Below are positions 1 to 8,363 of a stretch of DNA of 18,304 nucleotides, piece by piece (the first letter of the stretch is position 1; each line of letters opens with the position of its first letter). The stretch is taken from NCBI GenBank assembly GCA_036939755.1, contig JALLAZ010000258.1, forward strand, positions 1-18,304. Direction: 5' to 3'. The notes beneath the pieces are model-generated. The model had not been told where the DNA came from. It worked only from the letters and a program-made list of their open reading frames with translations, and did not search any database. This stretch comes from Stephanodiscus triporus (taxonomy: Eukaryota > Bacillariophyta > Thalassiosirophyceae > Thalassiosirales > Thalassiosiraceae). Position numbers and translations under genes: made by a program.

Positions 1-70
1 CTTGCGGATTGCTTGTGCAGCGTGTTGCTAGTACAGCGTCTGTAATTCCACCGTTCATCTTAATCAGCCA

Positions 71-952
71 ATGGCCCTTGCGCGCTGCGCCCTCCTCACC
101 TCTATCTGTGCCGCGTCCACGATAACGACGACGTTCGCCTTCTTCATCCCCTCCCGGCCGCAAGTCACGAATGCGTCGAGGATAGCGATCGGACGGGACG
201 AGGAGGGGGGGGGACGTCGTCGTAGTCGTCGTCGTCGTCGCGCGAGACGCCCGTCGCGCGATGACGTCGACTCGGACCTGCCTCCATCGTCAGCATTGGC
301 GTCGTCGTTTTCGTCGTCGTTTTCGTCGTCGTCGTCGTCGACGTCTTCCTCGGCGAAAATCTTGTCGTCCGAGATAGATTTCAACTCGCTGACGGTCATG
401 GACGTTGTCCTCTTCCGACGACGGCGAACGCATGGAGACGACGACGCCGTCGACGACCCAGCGACGACGACGACGAGTAGGAGGAGAAGGAGGAGGACGG
501 CCGCGTTGGAAATTGGCGCGGTCCAGGAGAACGGCAACGTCGCACCCCTCTCCGCGTGGACGCTCGAGTCGGCGTACGCCACCGGGGCCAACGACATGAT
601 GGCATTCGTGGTGGACGAGGACGATCAATTCCCCGGCCTGTCGTCCGACGATATCGCGGTCCTGGGCGCTCCATCCTCCTGGGATGGCGGGAGCGCGGTG
701 GGATACGGCTCCCGTCAGGTGGGGGGGGGGAAGGGACCGGGAAATCCCCACGGGGAGGAGAGCGAATTGCTTTATTACGTCGACAGGGTGGTGGTGGAGG
801 GCGAGTATCGCATCGTGACTACGACGACGCTAGCGTTGAAAGGGCGGGATGGAGGTGAAGGTGGGGTGGATGACGGTGACGATGACGATGAATCGGTGGA
901 AGTGCTGTCGATCAATATTGTCATGAATCCGGATTTGGAGCATCTGTGGTAG
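71..952 (+). CDS. Unrecognised protein, probably plastid-targeted
   Basis: A 293-residue reading frame from ATG to TAG, with no intron evident. Residues 1-23 form a hydrophobic ER-type signal, followed at once by phenylalanines (TFA/FFIPSR). This resembles the ASAFAP-type cleavage site of diatom bipartite plastid presequences. Residues 35-150 are low complexity: Arg runs, Ser runs and Asp/Arg stretches from trinucleotide repeats, as expected for a transit peptide followed by a disordered linker. The folded part appears to be residues 150-293, with a beta-rich look (segments such as APLSAWTLESAY, MMAFVVDEDDQFPG, YYVDRVVVEGEYRIV) and an acidic loop near residue 270. I do not recognise the family and assign no function. 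The 9-G and 10-G runs at 205-213 and 721-730 could hide a sequencing frameshift, although the frame stays open across both. The start was chosen because the signal peptide begins there. Confidence 0.72.
   Translation: MALARCALLTSICAASTITTTFAFFIPSRPQVTNASRIAIGRDEEGGGRRRSRRRRRARRPSRDDVDSDLPPSSALASSFSSSFSSSSSSTSSSAKILSSEIDFNSLTVMDVVLFRRRRTHGDDDAVDDPATTTTSRRRRRRTAALEIGAVQENGNVAPLSAWTLESAYATGANDMMAFVVDEDDQFPGLSSDDIAVLGAPSSWDGGSAVGYGSRQVGGGKGPGNPHGEESELLYYVDRVVVEGEYRIVTTTTLALKGRDGGEGGVDDGDDDDESVEVLSINIVMNPDLEHLW
215..341 (+). repeat. GTC/TCG trinucleotide repeat tracts
   Basis: Two impure runs of GTC/TCG triplets, about 215-241 and 298-341, inside the first gene. In its frame they encode poly-Arg and poly-Ser. 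The second tract has an internal TCGTCGTTTT motif repeated in tandem. The tracts are likely length-variable between strains. They also create long open frames on the opposite strand that are not genes. Confidence 0.7.
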
Positions 953-2360
953 TGAAAACAAACACAATGATTGGTTGGTGCGGTGGTGCCCGAAAGACAA
1001 AGTTCATCTCATAGAGCAAAGTCCTGGATGGCATTCTTCGAGCAAGAGTGGGGGCATGGTCTGGGGGAGAACAAATCACTCCTATTCTAATTCATGTTAA
1101 TATACATTGTACTCACACCATTGTGCAACGATGATACTGTATTATTCCAGTTTAATCTCGTCCATTTTGTTTGATGCAATCATTCATTTGGCGTAAAAAT
1201 AGGATCAATCTGCAATCCATCTCATCGGCAACATTTCTAGGTCATTTTCATGCCAGGGATTATTACTGGGACCCACACATGACTCGACCTTTACAGAAGT
1301 ACCATTGGCGGCCCTCTTCCCAAGTGGCGCACTGTCTGCAGTCAGAATGAAATTGCAGATCAATATTGCCTGATATAATGATAGTAAAATCTTTCTTGTT
1401 ACAATATCTCTACTCAGTGTAAAAATGATTTGACTACCTGGATATTCTTTGTCACAGGAGATAGCAAATGCAACAGAGACAATACAAGGTGAGCCCTTCC
1501 TAAAGAGTCATTCTTCTTACTGTTTCAAATATTATGCTTTATAGCAGCTTGACCACTACTTGTCAGGGGGGGGAGGGGGTGATGATATGCTTTACTCTGA
1601 TAAAATATATATGGTTTGGGGGGTAAACTTTGAATTTAGAACTAGAACTAATTTTCAAATTAATATTCATATTACGTCCGGACAGGCCAGTCAATTAAAC
1701 TAGGGTTTAGGGATTTGGGTGGTTTCAATAAAAATAATAAGTAATGAGCTAGAGGCGCAGTCATTTTAAGGCCTGACTTTTTGGCCATTTCCCAAATCAA
1801 GACAATTTGGAATTCAGTCATTCTGAGTGTGCCAAACAACGTGTCTCATCAAGGAGTATCCAGGAAAAATAACTTCATCTTCTCAAATTCAAAAATTGAT
1901 GAAGTTATGGGCAGCTGTAGTCAATCATGGGATTCCACCCTTGGTAGTGGCTGGCCTTATTAAGGAAACATTAGCTTTACCTAGCAAAAAAATCACTTCA
2001 GTGCCTCTCGTAGTCAGACACTTAATGCTACTTTCTTGTGCTAAGTGGTACTCTAGAGTAGCGCATATTGCTCCCCTTGATCTCCCCATTCCACTGGTGT
2101 GTTACACTTTTATTTTTGATATGTATTTTTTGTGAAAAAATTAATTTATGTTTTTGTATCAGTTCTACATACAACCTACATAGAAGTAGAAACATACCAG
2201 GGGGGGCTGGTACCTGGTACATTCCTTAAAATGGACTGTTCCTAACATTGACCATGTCTCTAAATAAAAATAAAGATACATCGATGATACTAATAGTCCT
2301 TACTCTTTGTGACTCTAATACTATTACACTTGACCCCGGATCTTGTGAGATGTTGCGCGG
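953..2360. other. AT-richer gap with no recognisable gene
   Basis: This stretch is clearly AT-richer than the genes on either side and has no long open frame. A plus-strand reading at 1827-2135 (102 codons) and an overlapping one at 1781-1963 are short, mutually out of frame and unrecognisable. A G-rich run lies at about 1566-1579, and a weak telomere-like patch (two TTTAGGG-like units) near 1701-1716. It is best read as decayed repeat DNA joined to the transposon remnant on its right. No RNA gene was seen. Confidence 0.5.
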
Positions 2361-2621
2361 ATGCTGAAAAACAAAAGGAGACCCATTGCTATTGCTAGGG
2401 GTAAACACATGGTGACCATTCACACCCTCCATTGCAAAATCGGGATAGGGAATCAATTGTTAGATAAATTGCAGGCAATAATAAATGAGCACATCACATG
2501 TCACTCAACGGGAAAAGAAGCAATTCACGTGTCCTGTCATAAAAACATTGCCATTGACACAACCAAAGAAAGGGGCGAGTGGGATGAATCTGCTGAGGGG
2601 GGGAACAGAGGAGGATATTGA
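2361..2621 (+). pseudogene. Possible transposon-protein fragment
   Basis: An 86-codon open stretch with no assignable fold. Its local composition is protein-like (HMVTIHTLHCKIGIGNQLLD, then a Lys/Glu-rich part and WDESAEGGN). It lies just 5' of the first copy of the 80-bp segment that recurs inside the transposase-like remnant at 3422-4334. From position alone I infer that it could be an upstream piece of the same element. It may equally be chance. I see no start context, splice site or partner exon that would make it a live gene. Confidence 0.25.
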
Positions 2622-2690
2622 TGTGTGCTGTGGCAAACACAAATAAGAGACAAGAGATCCTATTGGCAAACAACAATGAATAAGACAAAT

Positions 2691-2772
2691 TAACTCACCT
2701 CTTCAATAAATCTACATTGAAAGACCTGGATGATATTTACCACTATCATTTTGTCAACAAGCTGAAATGGGC
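2691..2772 (+). repeat. Direct repeat, copy 1 (transposon segment)
   Basis: About 80 bp beginning TAACTCACCT and running through ACATTGAAAGACCTGGATGA to CAAGCTGAAATGG. It matches 3450-3528 closely, with a few substitutions and one 4-bp length difference. The translated frame (STLKDLDDI...HFVNKLKW) stays open in both copies, so the similarity reflects shared protein-coding ancestry and not a terminal repeat. Confidence 0.85.
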
Positions 2773-2807
2773 ACGCCTCATCGTCCCTGAACACAGTTTT
2801 TTTTCTT

Positions 2808-3152
2808 TCATGGCACAATCATCATTCTGCCCTTGTGCTCTGGATTTGCTGGGGCACTGACAGGAATGCAAAATTTAGTCATGTTGTAGTTAGCGTGATC
2901 CATGTCGGCATATTGGTAGATGGCATTGTATCTCATAGCATAGATTTCATCGCTGCACTTGAGTTGAAAGTAGTTCAAGTGCGGCTAATCAAAATCAACA
3001 CCCACAATAGTGCCTGGATTGAGGGTGTAGTCATCCTTTTTGTAGCCCTTCCACCAGGAGTTGAGCACCATAATGGGAAGGCTGATGAGCGTAGCAGCCC
3101 ATTCCTTTTCAACGAGGATGATGTGCTGGCGCTGGGAGGCGGGAGGAGTCAT
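2808..3152 (-). pseudogene. Hidden minus-strand ORF broken by a single TAG
   Basis: Reading the minus strand from ATG at 3152-3150 to TGA at 2810-2808 gives 115 codons with one internal stop, TAG at 2987-2985 (codon 56). Both halves look like real protein: before the stop QRQHIILVEKEWAATL and NSWWKGYKKDDYTLNPGT, and after it HLNYFQLKCSDEIYAMRYNA and YQYADMDHANYNM, rich in Tyr, Trp and Asp and free of repeats. No ORF of useful length survives if the TAG is treated as terminal, which is why the frame is easy to miss. It sits exactly between the two copies of the 80-bp repeat. I do not recognise the family. Possibilities are a dead accessory ORF of a transposon, an old gene fragment, or an expressed reading with stop readthrough. 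The first is likeliest in this context. Confidence 0.5.
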
Positions 3153-3421
3153 TGCGATGGTAGGGCGATGGAAATGCGGAAAAAGAGAGAGGTTGTGTCA
3201 TGTGGTGTGATGTTTTTGGTGAGCAAGGACGCTAGCTGTTTGTGAGAGCTTAGTAATAAGAAAGGGACCCCCTACTCACGTCATTGGTGTGACAGTCCAT
3301 GGAAAAAGTGGACAGGGCTGTAGCGAGAAAGCTCAGCTAGTCGGCATTATCTTTGGCTGGCTGAGGCGGACAAAATTGGCAGAGAAACTATGATTCTACA
3401 AAGCTTGTAAAAAGTGGTCGC

Positions 3422-4334
3422 ATGTCTGCGACCATAGTTGTTAAGCTGTTAACTCACCTTGTCAATGAGTCTACATTGAAAGACCTGGATGATATTAACA
3501 ATCATTTTGTCAACAAGCTGAAATGGCCACAGAAAATGTTGGCTGTTCAGCAGGATAAATTGAAGGTGATGAAGCAGAAGATGGCATTGATACAAAACTT
3601 TTTAATTTGTTGAAGGAAATCGGGGTGGAGTTAAGTTCTACCATGCGGGGTCTTTAAATGGGAAAGACATTAAAAAGGTTATGAACAATGTGGGTCATAT
3701 TTTCGATGAGCTCACAGTAATAATGAAGGAGGGGAAGAGGCCCGACTCTATTCTCTCCGACACCGACGTCGATGCATTGTGCGTGCATTTTCGGGAGGTG
3801 TTTACTCTGTGGGATGGCGCTTTTTCATTAGCGAGAACTGTGAATCCAATGGAACACGATACAAAGACTTACCTTCGTTATGTATCCGCGGCAGTGCACG
3901 GCAGTAATGCTCTACGTTGCACCGTCACCCCCAAGGTGCACTTGATGCTAATGCATGTCCCTTGGCAAATGAGAAATATTCGGGGGGGTCTGGGAAATAA
4001 AATGGAGGATTGGGTGGAGCGACTCCATCAAACTGGGATGCGTCTACGGCGGCAGTTTCGCACTGTCCAGAACCCCCTTGTGCGTGCTCAAGCGCGCGAG
4101 AAGGTGAATTCCCGTGCGTCGCATCCTGATGTGATTGCTCACACAGATGCAACAAACGCAGGGAACAAGCGTTCTTTTTCTGTTGGGAAGGTCGATGATG
4201 CAATTACGAAGCGACGAAAAATGCAACGTGATATGGGGCGATATGAGGCAATGAAATATTTCGACAAGGAAGCGAAATACAACAAACTTACATGGTCGGT
4301 GTTAATATTTGACGATGGGAAGAAGGGGGATTAA
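3422..4334 (+). pseudogene. Decayed DNA-transposon protein (transposase-like C-terminus)
   Basis: One protein can be followed through three successive plus-strand frames. Residues STLKDLDDI...KLKWPQKML lie in the first. From about 3580 the frame changes to one reading DGIDTKLFNLLKEIGVEL. From about 3640 it changes again to YHAGSLNGKDIKKVMNN, which continues for about 230 codons to TAA at 4334. The order of motifs (LLKxIGV, YHxGSLNGKD, then TPKVHLMLMHVP and a Glu/Gln/Arg-rich tail with KRRK) matches the C-terminal half of cut-and-paste transposon proteins that I know from invertebrates and protists, where a YHGG(D/S)L...G motif is followed by TPKVHxxxxH. I cannot name the superfamily. Two frameshifts and the missing N-terminal half mean it is not active. 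It is one of the few GC-richer parts of the repeat region. No terminal inverted repeats or target-site duplication were found. Confidence 0.6.
3450..3528 (+). repeat. Direct repeat, copy 2 (transposon segment)
   Basis: The second copy of the segment at 2691-2772, here embedded in the longer transposase-like remnant and continuing into related sequence downstream. The unique interval between the copies (2773-3449) carries the concealed minus-strand ORF. Confidence 0.85.
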
Positions 4335-4673
4335 TACCACCGCGGCGTAATTGCCGCGCGAGTGGAAAAATCGTGTCATCGTGAAATTCGGAAAGAGGAT
4401 GGTGTTATGGTACCATAATATGTAGCGATTAGTTAAAGTTAGTAGAAAAAAACAGTTCTTTACTTTAGCGAGCTACATACTCCAAGATGTTGCATTCTAC
4501 GCACTTGTGGGAGGTGGTGGGCTGTAAACGGTTAAAACATAGACATACGTCTGGCCTTGGAACTCAGAAACCCAGGTGCGCTCTTTCTTCGGCTTCGTTC
4601 GGCACAAGCAGCAGCCAAAAATAATCATCGCCGACTCAAGCCAACACCTGTCGTCGATGAACAAATAGTAATC
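4335..4673. other. Intergenic region upstream of cytochrome c1
   Basis: No gene seen. It contains a perfect 14-bp palindrome, TTATGGTACCATAA, at 4405-4418. The last 100 or so bases before 4674 would be the promoter and 5' leader of the cytochrome c1 gene. Confidence 0.5.
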
Positions 4674-5974
4674 ATGGCGCTAAGGACGGCGGTGAGTGTC
4701 TATGTCTCTTGATCAAAGAACCCCCCCTCCCTTGTCACTGCAGCATTTTTCATTTATCGCTGAGTCGTCGTTGCAAACGCGGCGAATGTGAGATTCGCCT
4801 CAAAAGGCGATGGCAATCTGCAGGAGCTCTATTGCACCATTGAAGGGGATTTGTGCTGCTGTGATCATGGAGGAAAAAAGATGAAGGGAGTGATGGGAAA
4901 GAAAATTTTCGCGGAATATCTTTTACTCGGGAAGATTGGAGTTTGTCTGGAGCCTTCCTGTTTAGACTTGGCTTAGAGATAGTGAAAAATCGCCCCTTCT
5001 CATTTTATTTCGACACCAGCTCACACATATGCACACTCCTGCCTTGCCTCTTCTCGGCAGTTCAACACGTACAACAAGGGCGTCGCCCTTGTCACCGCGT
5101 CTACCACAACCGCGGCGCTCTCCTTCCTCTACTCACAGAAGACAACGGCCAAATGCGACAGCGAGATCCTTCACGCCCCCTCTTACCCTTGGGAGCACTT
5201 GGGCCTTCTCTCCTCCTACGACTGCGCCGCCCTCCGTCGAGGCTTTCAGGTGTATCGTCAGGTATGCGCCACCTGCCATAGCATCCAGCGAGTGCACTAC
5301 CGCGAGCTCGTGGGCGTCACCCATAGCACGGCCGAGCTCGTCGCCATGGCGAGCGAGGTGGACGTCATGGATGGCCCCAACGACGAGGGGGAGATGTTCG
5401 AGCGGCCTGGGAAGCTATCGGATCCACTCCCCAGCCCATACCAGAACGAGGCGCAGGGACGCCTCGCGAACGGGGGGGCACTCCCCCCCGATCTTTCCCT
5501 CATGGTCAAGGCCCGTCACGCCGGGCAGGATTACCTCTTCTCGCTGCTCACGGGATACTGTGACCCCCCCGCCGGGAAGGAGATGCTTCCGGGACTGTAT
5601 TACAATCCCTATTTTCCTGGGGGAGCCATTGCCATGCCTCCCCCGTTGAACGACGATGGGATTGAGTACGAGGACGGTACGCCCGCGACAATCAGTCAAC
5701 AGGCGAGGGATGTGGTTCAGTTCTTGAACTGGTGAGTTTTGTGGCACAAAAGAATTACGTGTAATGTCATCTCAGTTATGTGTACTGTGATGTTTCAACT
5801 CTCTGATTTTGTCTTGTGCCGCATGCCAGGGTTTCCGAGCCAGAGGCAGACACTCGTAAGAAGGATGCTTTCACCTATATGATGGTACTGGGATTCACTG
5901 CCCTGGTCACGGGATATTATAAACGATTTAAGTGGGCTACCTTTAAGACGAGGGCCATCACTTACGTCAAATAA
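4674..5974 (+). CDS. CYC1: Cytochrome c1, mitochondrial (complex III)
   Basis: The heme-binding c1 subunit of ubiquinol:cytochrome c oxidoreductase, which passes electrons from the Rieske protein to soluble cytochrome c on the intermembrane-space side of the inner membrane. I infer three exons: 4674-4691, 5061-5731 and 5830-5974 (277 aa). Introns start GTGAGT at 4692 and 5732 and end CAG at 5060 and CCAG at 5829, with phases that fit. Exon 1 is only six codons, MALRTA. Residues 14-31 are a hydrophobic sorting segment. The CATCH heme site is C75/C78/H79, the [10 protein letters not shown] signature is near 143-152, and the axial Met lies in the AMPPPL motif (M198). A single C-terminal membrane helix (about 244-261) is followed by a basic tail. 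Length and all key residues suit the family. The first intron (369 nt) is the longest here; a different first exon cannot be excluded. Confidence 0.93.
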
Positions 5975-6208
5975 ATTCATGTTCGAGATGTCAGACATAG
6001 TTTGGAGTTGTATTGGTGATTCTCTGGGGCTCACTTGAGAAAGGGGGGCTGTCTACATATCAATAGCGGTATAGGGAGGATATTGAAAGGTATTATATTG
6101 CGTGGTGCCGCGGAAGAGTCCCAGATCTACACTCAATCGTTTGTTTTCTCAATTTGGTTGTGTAAACATGTGCACTAAATCATTGTGGGAAATAATCATT
6201 ATTTTAGG

Positions 6209-6635
6209 TCAGATTTCTTTCTTCTTTTCGGCCATGGCCTTGTTGAAATCTTTATCGGTGTTCAAATAATCTTCGAAACTGATATCTTTACCCAAAGCCA
6301 TCCGATAAACGTCTTCTTCCGCAGCTCGCTTCTCCCCCGCGTCTCTATTTAGAACCTGGTGTATGACGTTGCAGTCGTGGGGGGACGGTGAGTCAATGTT
6401 GCGGTTGTAAATGATATAAAGTCCCCCTAACTGGAGGTCAAGGACACGCATGCGAACAAACACACACACACACCTCAAGTAATCGCAGCTTCTCCTCCCT
6501 GAGACATCTATCTAGCGCGTATTTAACTTCGTTGCAACCCCAGAATTTCAATTTCGACGTCGTGGCGTGACAGAGGTGCAGGTCGTTAATTTCGGACTGA
6601 CAGTCTGGATGCGGGCGGTCAAGTGGAGGATGCAT
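6209..6635 (-). CDS. CMC2: CMC2-like twin Cx9C cytochrome oxidase assembly protein
   Basis: Exon 1 is 6635-6474 and exon 2 is 6355-6209, giving 102 aa after removing a 118-nt intron. The start MHPPLDRPHPDC is typical of CMC2. It was preferred over in-frame upstream codons because the family begins there. Two Cx9C motifs are intact: C12/C22 (CQSEINDLHLC) and C34/C44 (CNEVKYALDRC). They form the disulphide-linked helical hairpin imported into the intermembrane space by the Mia40 pathway, where CMC2 helps build cytochrome c oxidase. KLKFWG before the second motif and CLREEKLR after it are also family features. The C-terminal extension (about residues 55-102) is charged and ends in KKKEI, and is longer than I recall for animal CMC2. 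The splice donor lies inside a GT-dinucleotide run. The gene converges on cytochrome c1, with 234 bp between stop codons. Confidence 0.88.
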
Positions 6636-7055
6636 TGGGGTTGTCTCAATGGAAAAGTGAGGCCTGGAGTATTGTAGCGATCGGGATGCTTTTGGAATGG
6701 GGTAAGAGACGAGGGATGTGGTTGATTCGGGATCGCAGAAAAGATAAAGCAGCTTCAGCACTTGACTCCTATGTGCGCTTTTGCGGAACGAGAGCTAACG
6801 AGGGGGGAGTTTGGAGCGGTGTGTGATGTGATGTGGTCTGTGGGCTTGTGGATAGAAAATGTGGTGAGTCATTCATCCTACGGCATTCTCTCTATCTAAG
6901 ATACTCCTATGTAGGAGTATGGTACTAGGAGTAGATGATATCTAACACAGAGAGAGGAACAACAACGACGACGAATCAAATTCAGGCCCGCCTCGGCCTC
7001 AGATCAAGAGAAAATCAAAGCCAGATTGCAGACACCGAAAGCTCCAATTAATACA
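6636..7055. promoter_or_regulatory. Divergent promoter region, CMC2 / PhzF-like gene
   Basis: A 420-bp interval between two genes transcribed away from each other, with no convincing ORF of its own. Near its centre is a perfect inverted repeat, ATACTCCTATGTAGGAGTAT (6901-6920: 9-bp arms, 2-bp spacer), followed by a further partial copy, CTAGGAGTA, at about 6925. This could be a dimer-binding operator shared by both genes. That is inference from position and symmetry only. Confidence 0.45.
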
Positions 7056-8286
7056 ATGCGACGTGTAGTCTGTGTGACTGCCCGAGCGTTCATTTCCCCG
7101 CGGAACAAATGTGGCGGTAACCCGGTCAACATCTTCCTCGTCTCGGGGCCAACCACTTCCGATGAAAGAACTAAGCTTGCGCGGACATGCTCCTGGGAAA
7201 GTATCGTCATCGAAAATGAGAGTGAGCACACGATTGGGACGCTACCGACATTCCATTTTTACATGCCGTCTGGTGACGAAGTTAGTTTTTGCTGTCGTGA
7301 GTTCATACAACGCCAACTCAGCAAATATCGGAGTACGCTTGAATCATTGTTTAACCCAAATGTCTATCTGTTTGTACAGACGCAGCCATTGGAGCATGTT
7401 CCTTATTGAGCAAAAAAAAAATGATAGTTTCAGCAGAAGATAACTTGCAATCGAGCCTCTTATCTTCATCTTTGACAACCGTGTCGTTTCTGACTGCTGA
7501 AGAACGGTTGAGATACGACGCAACAGTTACGGGGAACGAAGTACAACTTTTCACGGACACCAGGCATTATGAGTCAGAGTGCAATTCACAACCTTTTTCG
7601 CTGGAAGATATATTGTCAGAGATTGGTTTGGCGATAAATGATGTACATTCAGAGATTGATAGTGATATTAGTTGGCCAACGTTCATCAATACTTCCATCG
7701 CTCGACCAAAGACTATTATACCAATCGCATCGTTAGAACGCTTACACGCTGCCACACCTCCAAAAAACCCCGAGAAATTCAGAAAAATGTGTGACTCGAT
7801 CGATTCAACAGGTGAGGAGATCATTTTCCCTTTCTATCCCTAAAGTCACGTCGTTGCTAACATAAATACGCGCCCTTCGATTGCATGTTTTGTGATGGAT
7901 GTTTGTTTCGAACAGGTGTGTACTTATATTCTACCTTCACAAAGCGCGAAATAATTGAGGCATTGGCTGAAGAGAGAGAACTTGCATTTGAATGCAGACA
8001 ATTTCCAAGATCATCCGGTTATTCCGAAGATCCAGCAACGGGCATTGCTGCGGGTGCCCTCGCATCTAGTTTACACAAGCGCAAAATCATGCGTTACAAA
8101 AGTGAAAGTTGGGGCAGCGGCAATTATGATATATTCCAAGGTACAGCGATGGGGCGACCGTCAAAAATACACGTAAGAATCGGTGAATCGGAGGAGACTA
8201 ATTCATATCCCTCCCTCAAAGTAACCTATATTGGAGTCGTTGCCTTTGACGCTGTAGCCTTCTCAGATCTTGCAATAGAAACGTAA
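7056..8286 (+). CDS. PhzF family protein (diaminopimelate-epimerase fold)
   Basis: I infer three exons: 7056-7296, 7380-7811 and 7916-8286, giving 347 aa. Donors GTGAGT (7297) and GTGAGG (7812) and acceptors ACAG (7379) and ACAG (7915) have phases that fit. The product shows the PhzF signature in order: GGNPVNIF near residue 20, a Glu in the WES motif (E48, equivalent to the family's catalytic acid), CCHAAIGA near 80 where the exon 1-2 join restores the usual HA motif, CRQFPRSSGYSEDPATGIAAGALAS in the second half, then QGTAMGRPSKIHV. PhzF proteins are two-domain isomerases. Outside phenazine producers their substrate is usually unknown, so I name only the family. The protein is longer than the usual 280-300 residues, with an acidic/Ser-rich insertion around 95-215. 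No targeting peptide is evident, so it is probably cytosolic. Its end is 77 bp from the convergent peptidase gene. Confidence 0.88.
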
Positions 8287-8363
8287 ATTAGATTTTACTC
8301 CACTCATCGCAATCAGTTGTCTCATTTCACACATTGTCCACAAGAGATTGCGTCCAAGAGCCA

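Noticed and set aside
205..730. Homopolymer G runs as evidence of a broken gene
   Set aside because: The frame stays open across both runs and the protein-like C-terminus continues, so no frameshift is needed, although read errors cannot be excluded.
64..858. Long open frames on the minus strand and in alternate plus frames over the first gene
   Set aside because: They are produced by GTC/GAC triplet repeats, give Arg/Ser/Asp-only products, and overlap a better-supported signal-peptide-bearing gene.
1701..1716. Telomere-like TTTAGGG units
   Set aside because: There are only about two imperfect units, too few for an interstitial telomere tract.
2691..3528. Long terminal repeats of a retrotransposon
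   Set aside because: The repeats are only about 80 bp and encode protein in frame. There is no TG...CA ending, primer-binding site or reverse transcriptase.
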